Assembly (NCBI GenBank): GCA_036015235.1
Contig: CP107926.1
Coordinates: forward strand, 4,979,501-5,043,500
Direction: 5' to 3'
DNA: 64,000 nucleotides
Source: Streptomyces sp. NBC_00433
GTDB lineage: Bacteria; Actinomycetota; Actinomycetes; Streptomycetales; Streptomycetaceae
The position numbers and the translations under genes are program-made. Position 1 is the stretch's first letter. The number at the start of each line of letters is the position of its first letter. The notes beneath the pieces are model-generated. The model was given only the letters and a program-made list of their open reading frames with translations, made no database searches and was not told the DNA's origin. Shown here piece by piece: positions 8,571-16,368 of this stretch.

Positions 8571-8841
8571 GGTGGTTCCCCCCAAGGAATTCACGTCGGT
8601 TGGTGCAGCGGCTCTTTCGTTCGGCCCCTGCGATGAGGTAAATCCTGCCGGGCCAACGTCCATCTCCTGTCCGCCGGTTGTCACGCGCGTGCAACAGGGG
8701 GAAGGCCTTGTGTAACCACCCCTTTCCGGCGCTCTCCGCGCATGGCGGAGCCCCGCGGGCCGACGCCGCGATGTGCCGCGGACAGGCGCACTACGCTGGC
8801 CGTCCCGACGATCGGATCCGAGCAGCAGGAGACGCCCGACC

Positions 8842-9270
8842 ATGCAGGCGCAGCACAGGCCAGGCCTCATACACCACCAGTGGCCGGTCGTCGGCGCGGT
8901 GGCGGTCGGCGGCGCCGCCGGGGCGTGCGCCCGCTACGGCGCGGTCCTGCTGTGGCCGCAGACGCCCGGCACATTCCCATGGACGACTTTCTGGGTGAAC
9001 ATCTCCGGTTGCGCGGTCATCGGCGTCTTCATGGTGGTGATCACCGAGGTGCTGACGCCGCACCGCCTGGTGCGGCCGTTCTTCGGCACCGGGGTGCTCG
9101 GCGGTTACACCACCTTCTCCACCTACGCCGTCGAGATCCGCCGCCTGGCCGACGCCCACCAGGCCGCCACCGCCTTCGGCTACGCCGCCGCGACGCTCGT
9201 GGCGGCGCTCACCGCGGTGTGGAGTGCGGCGTGGGCGACCCGCCTCCTCCTGGCCAGGAGGGCACGATGA
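8842..9270 (+). CDS. crcB: CrcB/Fluc fluoride channel subunit (first copy)
   Basis: A four-helix membrane protein of 142 residues that exports fluoride. Fluc motifs are present: GGAAGACARYG near residue 24, FWVNISGC near 54 and the pore track GGYTTFSTYAVEIRR near 85. Actinobacteria often have two CrcB proteins that pair in dual topology, and a second copy follows here after a DUF190 gene. The start ATG follows GAGCAGCAGGAG. The three genes run close together and form one operon. I see no convincing fluoride riboswitch in the 271-base upstream gap. Confidence 0.93.
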   Translation: MQAQHRPGLIHHQWPVVGAVAVGGAAGACARYGAVLLWPQTPGTFPWTTFWVNISGCAVIGVFMVVITEVLTPHRLVRPFFGTGVLGGYTTFSTYAVEIRRLADAHQAATAFGYAAATLVAALTAVWSAAWATRLLLARRAR

Positions 9271-9300
9271 GACACGACCAGCGAGGTCACGAGGGGACAG

Positions 9301-9699
9301 GTGACGACCATGGCGACCGGTGAACCGGACGGCGGGGGCGCAGGGACGCGGCGGCTCTCGGGCGCCGCGCTGCGGCTGACGGTACTGCTCGGCGAGAGCG
9401 CCCGGTGGCACCACAAGCCGGTCTACACCGAGATCGTGCACCGGGCGCAGCGCGCGGGCCTGGCCGGCGCCAGCGTCTTCCACGGCATCGAGGGCTTCGG
9501 CTCGTCGTCGCTGATCCACACCGCCCGGCTGCTCTCGCTCAGCGAGGACCTGCCGGTCGCCGTGGTCGTCGTGGACACCGAGGAGCGCGTCCGCGCCTTC
9601 CTGCCCGAGCTGGACGAACTCGTCGACTCCGGCCTCGTGCTGCTGGACGCCTGCGAGGTCGTCAGGCACACCGCGCGCACCGGCGGCGCCGCCTCGTGA
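9301..9699 (+). CDS. DUF190 (PII-like) protein between the two crcB genes
   Basis: A 132-residue cytosolic protein of the DUF190 family, a PII/GlnB-like ferredoxin fold. Typical segments are LLGESARWHHKPVYTEIVHR and GLAGASVFHGIEGFG, then VVVVDTEERVRAFLPELDEL. DUF190 genes frequently accompany crcB and are thought to sense or bind a ligand and regulate the channel; direct evidence is thin. The GTG at 9301 has GAGGGG five bases upstream; an ATG at 9310 is the alternative. Its stop overlaps the start of the second crcB as GTGA, indicating translational coupling. Confidence 0.9.
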   Translation: MTTMATGEPDGGGAGTRRLSGAALRLTVLLGESARWHHKPVYTEIVHRAQRAGLAGASVFHGIEGFGSSSLIHTARLLSLSEDLPVAVVVVDTEERVRAFLPELDELVDSGLVLLDACEVVRHTARTGGAAS

Positions 9700-10070
9700 A
9701 CTGGCTGCTGGTCATCGCGGGCGCGGTCGTCGGGGCGCCGATGAGGTACCTGACCGACCGGGCGGTCCAGTCCCGGCACGACTCGCTCTTCCCCTGGGGC
9801 ACCTTCACCGTCAACGTCGTCGGCTGCCTGGTCCTCGGCGTCCTGACCGGCGCCGCCGTCGAGGGCGCCGCGTCCTCGCACCTGCAACTGCTCGTCGGCA
9901 CCGGGCTGTGCGGCGCGCTGACGACGTATTCGACCTTCTCGTACGAGACGCTGCGGCTCGCGGAGAGCGGCGCGAAGGCGTACGCGGCCGGGAATGCCCT
10001 GCTCAGCCTGGCGGCCGGGCTCGGTGCCGCCTTCGGCGGGGTGACGCTGGGCACCACCGTGTGGGGGTGA
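9696..10070 (+). CDS. crcB: CrcB/Fluc fluoride channel subunit (second copy)
   Basis: The 124-residue second fluoride-channel subunit. It shows GAVVGAPMRYLTDR near residue 9, FTVNVVGC near 37 and GALTTYSTFSYETLRL near 76, matching the Fluc pore residues. The GTG start overlaps the DUF190 stop. Charge distribution differs from the first copy: this one starts directly with a hydrophobic helix and has little N-terminal extension. That fits two oppositely oriented subunits forming a heterodimer, as in other Gram-positive pairs. The topology is inferred, not shown. Confidence 0.93.
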   Translation: MNWLLVIAGAVVGAPMRYLTDRAVQSRHDSLFPWGTFTVNVVGCLVLGVLTGAAVEGAASSHLQLLVGTGLCGALTTYSTFSYETLRLAESGAKAYAAGNALLSLAAGLGAAFGGVTLGTTVWG

Positions 10071-10110
10071 GCCGGCGTGCCCTGGCGGGCGGTGACTCGT
10101 TGCACGGACC

Positions 10111-10380
10111 ATGAACGCACGCCGATTCCTCAGCAAGGCGGCGGCAGGCTCGGTCCTGCTCGTCGCCGCCACGTCCGCGACGGCGGCCCAGGCCGCCGAC
10201 CTCGGCAGCGCCCTCGGCACGACGGCGGTGACCGCCAAGGCGGCGGGCCGGCAGGCCACCACGGCGACGCGGGGAGTGCTCACGCAGTCCGGTGTCGGCC
10301 GGAAGGTGACCGCCGTCAAGAAGGCCGTCCAGGCCGGCTCGGACGCCGTCAGCGCCGGCAACGAGCTGGTGAACCCGTAG
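10111..10380 (+). CDS. Small secreted alanine-rich protein, unknown
   Basis: An 89-residue protein with a clear signal peptide (MNARRFLSKAAAGSVLLVAA, cleavage probably after AAQA near residue 28). The mature part of about 60 residues is rich in Ala, Thr, Val and Lys (TAVTAKAAGRQATTATRG) and has no cysteine. It may be helical and surface-bound, but I do not recognise a family. It lies 40 bases after the crcB operon. The next gene on the right is on the opposite strand. The gene call rests on the signal peptide and codon pattern. Confidence 0.65.
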   Translation: MNARRFLSKAAAGSVLLVAATSATAAQAADLGSALGTTAVTAKAAGRQATTATRGVLTQSGVGRKVTAVKKAVQAGSDAVSAGNELVNP

Positions 10381-10443
10381 GCCACCGGCGTCGCGTGTCC
10401 CCGCGCGCGGCCGGCCGCGTGGGGACGGTGTCCGCGGTGGCCG

Positions 10444-10947
10444 TCAGGACCTGACCGAGCCCACCGGCACCAGGCAGTGCGCGGCCGTGCCCAGGACGGC
10501 CTCGTCCGCCGCGAAGGCCTGGAGGGCGGCCTCGGTGACCGCCCTTCCCGGTACGGCCTCGGGCCAGGGCCTGCTGGCGAGGATGACGTAGACCGTCCCG
10601 CGGTCGCGCGCGGCCGTGACCCACTGCTCGGGGACGGGGCAGGCTACATGCAGATACGGCATCGTCAGGACCGCCTTGCCGCCCTCGACCAGCACCTTCA
10701 CCGGGGACTTCGGCACCCGGGCGACATCGAGAACGGCCCCGCCGACCGGCAGCCCCGCCTCCTTCGCGACCGTCAGAGCGGCTTCCTCCGAACCCTCGCG
10801 GCCCGCCACGCCGTCGCCGAGGGTGTAGGCCATCAGGAACGCCGTGTCGCGGTCGTCGTCCTGGTTCCCGCCCGCCCACGGGATCACCACGAGGGTGCCG
10901 AGGCGGCTCATCAGCGACGTGCCTGACGTGGCATTGGTCTGGGTCAT
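10444..10947 (-). CDS. DUF5949 family protein
   Basis: A 167-residue soluble protein matching a streptomycete-specific family, recognisable by RLGTLVVIPWAGG, MAYTLGDG, KVLVEGGKAVLTMPYLHVACPVPEQW and ASRPWPEAVPGRAVT. No function is known. There is no signal peptide or membrane helix. It is transcribed away from the chaplin gene to its right across a 179-base region. It converges with the small secreted protein gene on its left. Confidence 0.82.
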   Translation of the reverse strand: MTQTNATSGTSLMSRLGTLVVIPWAGGNQDDDRDTAFLMAYTLGDGVAGREGSEEAALTVAKEAGLPVGGAVLDVARVPKSPVKVLVEGGKAVLTMPYLHVACPVPEQWVTAARDRGTVYVILASRPWPEAVPGRAVTEAALQAFAADEAVLGTAAHCLVPVGSVRS

Positions 10948-11080
10948 GCGCCGGACCCTAACCGCAGGAAGCGGCGGGCCGCCGCATATGTCACTCCATC
11001 GGAGGAACCCGATATCGAATCACTTGTTCAGCTCAACCTGCGTGACTATTCATGATCCCCCACGTTGCACACTGCGTCAA

Positions 11081-11107
11081 AGCCGCAGCGTTTTGCGGCT
11101 GCTTTTT
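11081..11107 (+). promoter_or_regulatory. Terminator-like hairpin in the chaplin 5' leader (possible attenuator)
   Basis: AGCCGCA and TGCGGCT make a 7-bp stem with a 6-base loop, followed by GC and five Ts. This is a classical intrinsic terminator pointing rightward. No rightward gene ends just upstream (the DUF5949 gene reads away), and the chaplin start is only 20 bases further on. It therefore lies in the chaplin leader, where it would stop transcription unless overcome. Confidence 0.6.
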
Positions 11108-11126
11108 CGTACCAGGGAGATGCTTG

Positions 11127-11360
11127 ATGTCGCGTATCGCAAAGGCTGCGGCTGTCACCGCCGCCGCGGGTGCCGTTCTGGCCGCAGGCGCCGGAATGGC
11201 CGCTGCCGACTCCGGTGCCCAGGGCGCTGCGGTCGGTTCCCCGGGTGTGCTGTCCGGCAACCTGGCCCAGGTCCCGGTGCACGTCCCGGTCGACGTCTGC
11301 GGCGACTCCGTGAACGTGATCGGCCTGCTGAACCCGGTGTTCGGCAGCCAGTGCGCGTGA
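11127..11360 (+). CDS. Short chaplin (ChpG-like position)
   Basis: A 77-residue secreted hydrophobic surface protein. Short chaplins assemble into amyloid fibrils on aerial hyphae and spores and lower surface tension so that hyphae can leave the medium. A signal peptide covers about residues 1-28 (ending GMAAA). The single chaplin domain follows: GSPGVLSGNLAQVPVHVPVDVC, then CGDSVNVIGLLNPVFGSQC, with the two conserved cysteines that form a disulfide. Upstream codons in frame are excluded because the hairpin lies there and GGGAG precedes this ATG. Adjacency to melC2/melC1 mirrors the S. coelicolor chpG-melD pair, as I recall it. Confidence 0.95.
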   Translation: MSRIAKAAAVTAAAGAVLAAGAGMAAADSGAQGAAVGSPGVLSGNLAQVPVHVPVDVCGDSVNVIGLLNPVFGSQCA

Positions 11361-11416
11361 ACAGCTCGGAGACGCACCTGCACGACGACGGCGGCCAGTG
11401 GTAATTCCGCGTCAGT

Positions 11417-11450
11417 ACGGCCTCCCGTCACCCTGTGTACGGGAGGCCGT
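11417..11450. terminator. Strong bidirectional terminator between chaplin and melC2
   Basis: ACGGCCTCCCGT and ACGGGAGGCCGT form a perfect 12-bp stem around a 10-base loop, followed by TTT. It lies between the stop codons of two convergent genes. Confidence 0.85.
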
Positions 11451-11461
11451 TTCGCGTGCCC

Positions 11462-12331
11462 TCAGCCCTCTTCGTACGTGTAGAACTGCCGGTGGTCGAA
11501 GACTGCCGACGGCTTCACACCGAAGGGCGGCATCGGTTCGTCCCCGCTGACCACCCGGCCGTGCTCGGGGTCGTCCGCGGCCAGCGGCGCGGCCGGCAGG
11601 TACGGCGAGGCCGGGTGCAGGCGCTGCCAGCGCACCCAGATCAGGTCGATGAAGGAGTGGTGCAGCCAGAAGACCGGATCGTTCGGCGAGGCGGCGCCGA
11701 CCATGTGGCCGCCGACCCACTGGTGCACGCGGTTGTGCAGGTAGCCGCCGAGGGTCTCGCTGACCGTCCAGCCCTCGATGCTGTTGCGGAAGCCCTGCGT
11801 GTCCGGCGCGGAATTCCACGGAGCCGTGTCGTACGTCGCGATCGACAGCGCGCCGTTCAGCTCCGCCTGGGTGGGCAGCGCGATCGGGCGGTCGGGCCGG
11901 CCCATGTTGCGGGTCAGGTATTTCTCGTCGGTGACGCCGAAGGTGATCGGCCAGTCGCCCGTCCCGTACGCGAACGGCCCGGTCGTCACCTGCCCGTCGC
12001 TGTCCCGCCCGTCGCCGCCCATGAAGTCCGCCGCCCACAGCGCGGACGTCGCCTCGTCGTCGACGGTCCAGTCCCAGTACGGGATGGTGATCTCGGCGTC
12101 GATCGTCCGCAGTTCGCGCTCGAACAGCAGCAGGAACTGCCGGTGCCAGGGGAAGAACGTCGGCGCCATGTGCGCCATCCGCAGCCCGCTCTCGCCGTCG
12201 GCCGCGAAGTACTCGGCGTGCAGCCGCACGTACTTGTCGTAGCCGCCGGAGCGCTTGAGCTCGACGACCGCCTCGACGAAGCGGGTGCGCTGGCTGCTGG
12301 TCAGATTCCGCTGGTTCATACGGGTGTACAC
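11462..12331 (-). CDS. melC2: Tyrosinase (copper monooxygenase), MelC2/MelD2-like
   Basis: A 289-residue type-3 copper enzyme that oxidises tyrosine or other monophenols to quinones and yields melanin. CuA ligands are in VRLHAEYF and APTFFPWHRQFLLLFE; CuB ligands are in NRVHQWVGGHM and DPVFWLHHSFIDLIW. The N-terminus MYTRMNQRNLTSSQR aligns with known MelC2 starts. It has no signal peptide; MelC2-type enzymes are exported with their Tat-carried partner, whose gene lies 15 bases upstream. It ends in a strong terminator shared with the chaplin gene. Being set in a development locus, it may act on surface phenolics rather than be the main melanin enzyme. Confidence 0.95.
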   Translation of the reverse strand: MYTRMNQRNLTSSQRTRFVEAVVELKRSGGYDKYVRLHAEYFAADGESGLRMAHMAPTFFPWHRQFLLLFERELRTIDAEITIPYWDWTVDDEATSALWAADFMGGDGRDSDGQVTTGPFAYGTGDWPITFGVTDEKYLTRNMGRPDRPIALPTQAELNGALSIATYDTAPWNSAPDTQGFRNSIEGWTVSETLGGYLHNRVHQWVGGHMVGAASPNDPVFWLHHSFIDLIWVRWQRLHPASPYLPAAPLAADDPEHGRVVSGDEPMPPFGVKPSAVFDHRQFYTYEEG

Positions 12332-12346
12332 CGGTGACGGCCCCGA

Positions 12347-12814
12347 TCAGTGGTGGTGCTCGGTGGTCATGGACAGCTCGGCGCGCCCGATGACGTCGAC
12401 CGCGCCCCTGGCGGTGGCCAACGGCGTCAGATAGGGCTGGTAGTGGTTGGCCGCGCTGATCCAGCTGCCGTCGACCCGCCGCATGACCTGCAGCGGCATC
12501 CCGTCGACCTTGATGGCCACACCGTCCTCGCCGGGGTCGGGGAAGCCCTGGATGCGGCGGCCCCGGTAGACCTCGTCGAAGACCGCGGGCAGCGCCCCAG
12601 GCGCGAGCGGCGCCCGCGGTGCGCCGCCGGGCCCCGTGCCGGCGCCGGGGACGCCGTCGGCCGGCTGCTGATGCGACGTCAGCATCGGCCGCAGCGCCGC
12701 CGCGGTCCCCGACACCGCGGCGGCGGTCGCGACGCCGGTGATCACCCGTCTGCGGGTCACGGATGAGCGCGGAGATTTCCCGCGGCTTTTCTCCGTGGCA
12801 TCGGATTCGCCCAT
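12347..12814 (-). CDS. melC1: Tyrosinase co-factor / copper chaperone, MelC1-like (Tat substrate)
   Basis: A 155-residue partner that delivers copper to tyrosinase and carries it through the Tat pathway. A twin-arginine signal is visible (VTRRRVITGVATAAAVSG, about residues 19-36). A proline/glycine linker follows, then the conserved MelC1 fold (FDEVYRGRRIQGFPD, VDGMPLQVMRRVDGSWISAA, HYQPYLTPLATAR). The last residues are EHHH, which may help bind copper. It is immediately upstream of melC2 and co-transcribed with it. Length is close to that of other MelD1/MelC1 proteins. Confidence 0.93.
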   Translation of the reverse strand: MGESDATEKSRGKSPRSSVTRRRVITGVATAAAVSGTAAALRPMLTSHQQPADGVPGAGTGPGGAPRAPLAPGALPAVFDEVYRGRRIQGFPDPGEDGVAIKVDGMPLQVMRRVDGSWISAANHYQPYLTPLATARGAVDVIGRAELSMTTEHHH

Positions 12815-13164
12815 GGCCGACTCCTCTCGTCCGTTTGTGACCGTTCGACTGCCGGGCCATCATGCAGCCGTAGGGGTGGGCAACTGCGGATTATCGGTGA
12901 GCGGCGACCGGAAATTCATCCGCCCGAGTGATTCCCGCATCGGCTTCCTGCCGGTATGGATCGGCGGTATTGACGATACGTCGGAGGACGGCCCCGGTCC
13001 GTATTCCTTCATACGTACGGAGCTTGACGACGCGTATGGCCCATGTCCGGGCGCACATTGATTCCTCCTACGTTATGACTGGCGGTGAGGAGGCACGCTC
13101 ACCCCAGCCGTGCCTGTGAGGGCGTGCGTCCCCGGCGCCCGCGCCCGACGAGCAAGGAGTGACC
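12815..13164. other. Divergent intergenic region, melC1 / GH26-like gene
   Basis: 350 bases with no supported gene. It must hold promoters for melC1 (leftward) and the glycosidase (rightward). It is more AT-rich than its surroundings around 12990-13080. I see no convincing palindrome or RNA element. Confidence 0.5.
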
Positions 13165-14568
13165 ATGGCCAACGGACGCCACTGGATGGCGGGCACGGGT
13201 GTCGGAGTCGCCACCGCCGCACTGCTGATGACCGGCACGGCGCCCGCCGCACTCGGCTCCGCCTTCACCGGCACGTCTCCCGGCCCGGCGCGGCTGAACG
13301 CCCCGTATGTGGGCGCCTTCACCGACTCCGGCGGCGAGGGCGTCCAGAACCTCGCCGACCTGGAGGACTGGCTCGGCGGCACACCGGTGCGGGTCGGCCA
13401 CACCTACCTGCCCGGCGACACCTGGGACGCCGTCGAGGGCGACCAGGACCTGCTGCAGCCGTGGGCGGACTGGCGGCGGGCCGACCCGAGCAGGCTCTTC
13501 GTGCTCAATGTGCCGATGCAGGAGCGCAACGAGGACCACCTCGGCGACCACGAGGTCCGCTCGCTGATCCGGCAGGGTGCCGAGGGCGACTTCGACGAGC
13601 ACTTCACCCGGCTGGCGCGGCACCTGGTGGAGCTGGGTGTGCCCGACACCGTGATCGTGCTCGGCTGGGAGATGAACGGCACCACGTACGCGCACCGCTG
13701 CGGCCCCGACCCGGAGGACTGGAAGACCTACTGGAACCGCATCGTCACCGCGATGCGGGCAGTGCCCGGCCAGAACTTCCGCTTCGACTTCGCGCCCAGC
13801 CGCGGCACCGACGACATCCCGTGGACCGAGTGCTACCCCGGCGACGACACCGTCGACATCATCGGCATGGACTCCTACGACCAGCCGCCCGGCGAGTCCT
13901 TCGACGAGCAGGTCACCCAGCCCTACGGGCTCCAGGCGCAGGTCGACTTCGCCTCCCTGCACGGCAAGGAGGTCTCCTACCCCGAGTGGGGCCTGTTCAG
14001 GAACGGCGACGACCCGGTCTACGTCAAGCACATGTTGCGCTGGATGAGCGACCACAAGGCGCTCTACCAGACCGTCACCGACTACTGCCCGCACGGGGTG
14101 TGGCGGTGCAGGGAGAACCCGAAGTCCTCGAAGGTCTTCCGTGCGATGCTCTCCGCCGCCGACACCCGGCCGGAACCGCTGCCGTCCGCGACGCCCACGG
14201 CGACCCCGAAGCCCATTGCCACGCCTTCCGTGACGCCGAAACCCTCCGTGACGCCGAAACCCTCCGTGACGCCGAAACCCTCCGTGCGGCCGACCATGGC
14301 TGTGACGCCGAAGCCCTCCGTGACGCCCACGCCTTCCGTGACGCCGAGACCGGTCCCCGCCGTGCCGACGCCCGCGCCGACCGCGACCGGCACCCCCGCG
14401 GTGCCGCCAGGGGCCGCGCCCGTACCGAAGCCGTCGCGCATCGTCGAGGGGTGCCTGCCCCTTGAGCTGAGCGACGAGATGAAGAAGAAGTACGAGAGCG
14501 GCGAGGTCTGCTTCCACCTCACCAAGAAGGTGCCCAAGGCGAAGGGGGCCCCGAAGAAGACCGCGTGA
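13165..14568 (+). CDS. Secreted GH26-like glycoside hydrolase with PSVTPK repeats
   Basis: A 467-residue exported protein. A signal peptide covers about residues 1-33. A (beta/alpha)8 hydrolase domain related to GH26 mannanases spans about 45-325. The probable acid/base is E169 in VLGWEMNGTTYAHRCG and the probable nucleophile E274 in VSYPEWGLF; their spacing fits clan GH-A. Then comes a threonine/proline linker built on PSVTPK units, and a basic C-terminus with two cysteines. The ATG at 13165 follows AAGGAG at 6 bases. It probably trims or releases the polysaccharide made by the opposing gene set. Substrate is unproven. Confidence 0.85.
   Translation: MANGRHWMAGTGVGVATAALLMTGTAPAALGSAFTGTSPGPARLNAPYVGAFTDSGGEGVQNLADLEDWLGGTPVRVGHTYLPGDTWDAVEGDQDLLQPWADWRRADPSRLFVLNVPMQERNEDHLGDHEVRSLIRQGAEGDFDEHFTRLARHLVELGVPDTVIVLGWEMNGTTYAHRCGPDPEDWKTYWNRIVTAMRAVPGQNFRFDFAPSRGTDDIPWTECYPGDDTVDIIGMDSYDQPPGESFDEQVTQPYGLQAQVDFASLHGKEVSYPEWGLFRNGDDPVYVKHMLRWMSDHKALYQTVTDYCPHGVWRCRENPKSSKVFRAMLSAADTRPEPLPSATPTATPKPIATPSVTPKPSVTPKPSVTPKPSVRPTMAVTPKPSVTPTPSVTPRPVPAVPTPAPTATGTPAVPPGAAPVPKPSRIVEGCLPLELSDEMKKKYESGEVCFHLTKKVPKAKGAPKKTA
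14230..14283 (+). repeat. Three perfect 18-bp coding repeats in the glycosidase linker
   Basis: The 18-base unit GTGACGCCGAAACCCTCC occurs three times head to tail, encoding VTPKPS each time, with diverged copies on both sides (to about 14345). Because 18 is a multiple of three, gain or loss of units would change linker length without breaking the frame. Confidence 0.9.
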
Positions 14569-14584
14569 GGCACCGGCCGCCGCG

Positions 14585-15760
14585 TCACACCCGCCGTGCC
14601 CGCAGGTCGTTCAGGCGGGCCCGCCAGGCCCGGAGCGCGGGCAGCCGGGACGCGGCGGCGCGGGCCAGCCGGGTGCGGGCGGCGGCCAGCGCGTGGCGGG
14701 CGTGGAGGACCGGCGCGAGCGGGCGGTTGGCGAGCAGCAGCCGCTCGTTGGCCAGGTGCTCGGGCCGCCAGTGGAATTTGTGCGGCTCCGCGCCCCGCAG
14801 CAGCGTCAGCACCGGCCGCCCGGCGCCTGCCGTGTGGCGTACGCCGTGCCGCATCAGCAGCGTCGTCACGTCGACCTTGGTACGGCGCAGGTCGGGGTGG
14901 GCGCCGTAGAGATAGCCGCCGGCCAGGGCGGGCGACAGCACGGTCAGGTTCGCCGCGACCACCGTGCCGCCGACGCTGAACTCGGTGACCACCGCCTCGC
15001 CCGCCGCCACCATCGCGGACGCCGCCCGCGCCAGGTGCTCGGCGAACCGCGGCCGCACGTGTTCCGGGGTCACCCCGCGGCCCTGCCACTGCATATGGTG
15101 CAGCCGCAGCATCGTGGCGACCGCGTCCCGCACCTCGTGCGCGGCGACATCGCGCTCCGCCACCCCCGCCGCGTCCAGCTTGCGCAGATCGGACCTGATG
15201 CGCTGGCCGCGCGAACTGCCGACCCGTGCGATGAGCCCGTCCATGGGCAGCCCCGGCAGTTCCAGGCACACGGAGTCGGCCGCTCGGCGCTTGGGCCCGC
15301 GCCACGCCTCGTACAGCGCCAGGGCCGCGCCGCCCGGCCGGACCTCGCGCAGATCGACCACCGCCCCCCGCGCGGCCCGCCGCAGCCCGGCGGCGAGGGC
15401 GGCGGTCACCTGCGCGTCGGGCGGGCCGTCCTGCGGGGCCGGGGCGTCGGCCGCGACCAGGAAGTCGGCGTAGTCCGTGATCCCGCCGCCGAGCGGCAGC
15501 AGCACCGGCAGCGGCCGGTACGTGCGCAGCAGCGGCGCGGCGCCCACCAGGACGCCCTGACGGCGCACCAGCACCACCCGGAGGCGGTCGCGGCGGGTGG
15601 CGTAGGACAGCCACCAGGAATGCAGCCAGGCGTGGCTCTGGAAGGGCGTCGCCCGCGGGCAGCGCCGGTGCAGGGCGGTCCACTCGCCGCCGAGCGCGGC
15701 GAATTCCCGCGGGTCGCGGCAGATGGCGACGGCAAGTCCGCCCGCGGGGGCGGGCGTCAC
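14585..15760 (-). CDS. GNAT/FemAB-type acyltransferase (BcsL/CelD-like) of the polysaccharide locus
   Basis: A 391-residue cytosolic protein with the fold of Acetyltransf_6 proteins found in capsule and exopolysaccharide loci. Features include FQSHAWLHSWWLSY near residue 40, LRVVLVRRQGVLVGAAPLL near 60, GQRIRSDLRKLDAAGVAERD near 175 and YLYGAHPDLRRTKVDVTTLLMRH near 275. These enzymes transfer acyl or aminoacyl groups to sugar or envelope precursors. The GTG start overlaps the stop of the upstream Wzz-like gene (GTGA), so the two are coupled. The C-terminus is arginine/alanine rich. It converges with the GH26-like gene. Confidence 0.85.
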   Translation of the reverse strand: MTPAPAGGLAVAICRDPREFAALGGEWTALHRRCPRATPFQSHAWLHSWWLSYATRRDRLRVVLVRRQGVLVGAAPLLRTYRPLPVLLPLGGGITDYADFLVAADAPAPQDGPPDAQVTAALAAGLRRAARGAVVDLREVRPGGAALALYEAWRGPKRRAADSVCLELPGLPMDGLIARVGSSRGQRIRSDLRKLDAAGVAERDVAAHEVRDAVATMLRLHHMQWQGRGVTPEHVRPRFAEHLARAASAMVAAGEAVVTEFSVGGTVVAANLTVLSPALAGGYLYGAHPDLRRTKVDVTTLLMRHGVRHTAGAGRPVLTLLRGAEPHKFHWRPEHLANERLLLANRPLAPVLHARHALAAARTRLARAAASRLPALRAWRARLNDLRARRV

Positions 15761-16368
15761 ACGCTCTCCCGCGCCGCGCGGGCGTGCGCCGGTGCCGGTA
15801 CGGCCGCCGCGCCGTCCGCGTCCTCGCGCCGCGGGGCCGGGCGTACCAGCAGCGCCAGCGCGCCCAGCAGCCCGCCCGCGCTCGCGCCCACGGCCGCGGA
15901 GAGTGTCGCCGACGGCGAGGCGGGCGAGGCGGGAGCGGAGGCGGGCGAGAAGACCAGCAGGCGCACACCCGTACTCGGCGCGCTGCGGTTGCCGGTCGAG
16001 GTCAGGGCCCGCGCCACGGCGTTGGAGTAACGCGCCGCGGCCGCGCCGCTCGACGCCGTCCCGGTCACCGAGATCATCGGCGCGTCCGGGGACACCTGCG
16101 CCTGTACGTGCCCGCGCAGGCTGTCGGCGGGCGCACCGGCGGCGGCCTGCGCCCCCGCGAGCACGGCGGAGCCGGTCACCACCCGGCCGTATGCCTGGGC
16201 GAAGCCGAGTGCCGTCGGCGAGTCGGCGTGGTCGGGTACGACCATCACATAGCTGGTCGCGGCATATTGCGGCGCCGCGGCCAGCCCGTAGCCGAGACCG
16301 CCGAGCAGGCCGACGCCGATGCCCAGTGGGAGCGGAAGCCAGCGGGGTGCCTTCATGGGCGTGCTCAT
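15757..16368 (-). CDS. Wzz/YveK-type polysaccharide chain-length or export regulator
   Basis: A 203-residue membrane protein with two transmembrane segments (about residues 12-33 and 157-178) flanking an extracytoplasmic loop. The N-terminal half (PQYAATSYVMVVPDHADSPTALGFAQAYGRVV) is typical of chain-length determinant proteins. There is no tyrosine-kinase domain attached, as in other Gram-positive split systems, and no kinase gene is visible here. It overlaps both neighbours by 4 bases, showing a tight operon. The likely role is control of polymer length with the Wzy-like protein. Confidence 0.85.
   Translation of the reverse strand: MSTPMKAPRWLPLPLGIGVGLLGGLGYGLAAAPQYAATSYVMVVPDHADSPTALGFAQAYGRVVTGSAVLAGAQAAAGAPADSLRGHVQAQVSPDAPMISVTGTASSGAAAARYSNAVARALTSTGNRSAPSTGVRLLVFSPASAPASPASPSATLSAAVGASAGGLLGALALLVRPAPRREDADGAAAVPAPAHARAARESV

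Noticed and set aside
8571..8841. Fluoride riboswitch before the first crcB
   Set aside because: I could not find the GGNGAUGG...CUGAUGA-type core; the region has no matching pseudoknot pattern by eye.
8571..8870. Longer N-terminus for the TolB-like lipoprotein
   Set aside because: The extension lacks a signal sequence, runs through the promoter region and the front of crcB, and a strong ribosome site marks the ATG at 8570.
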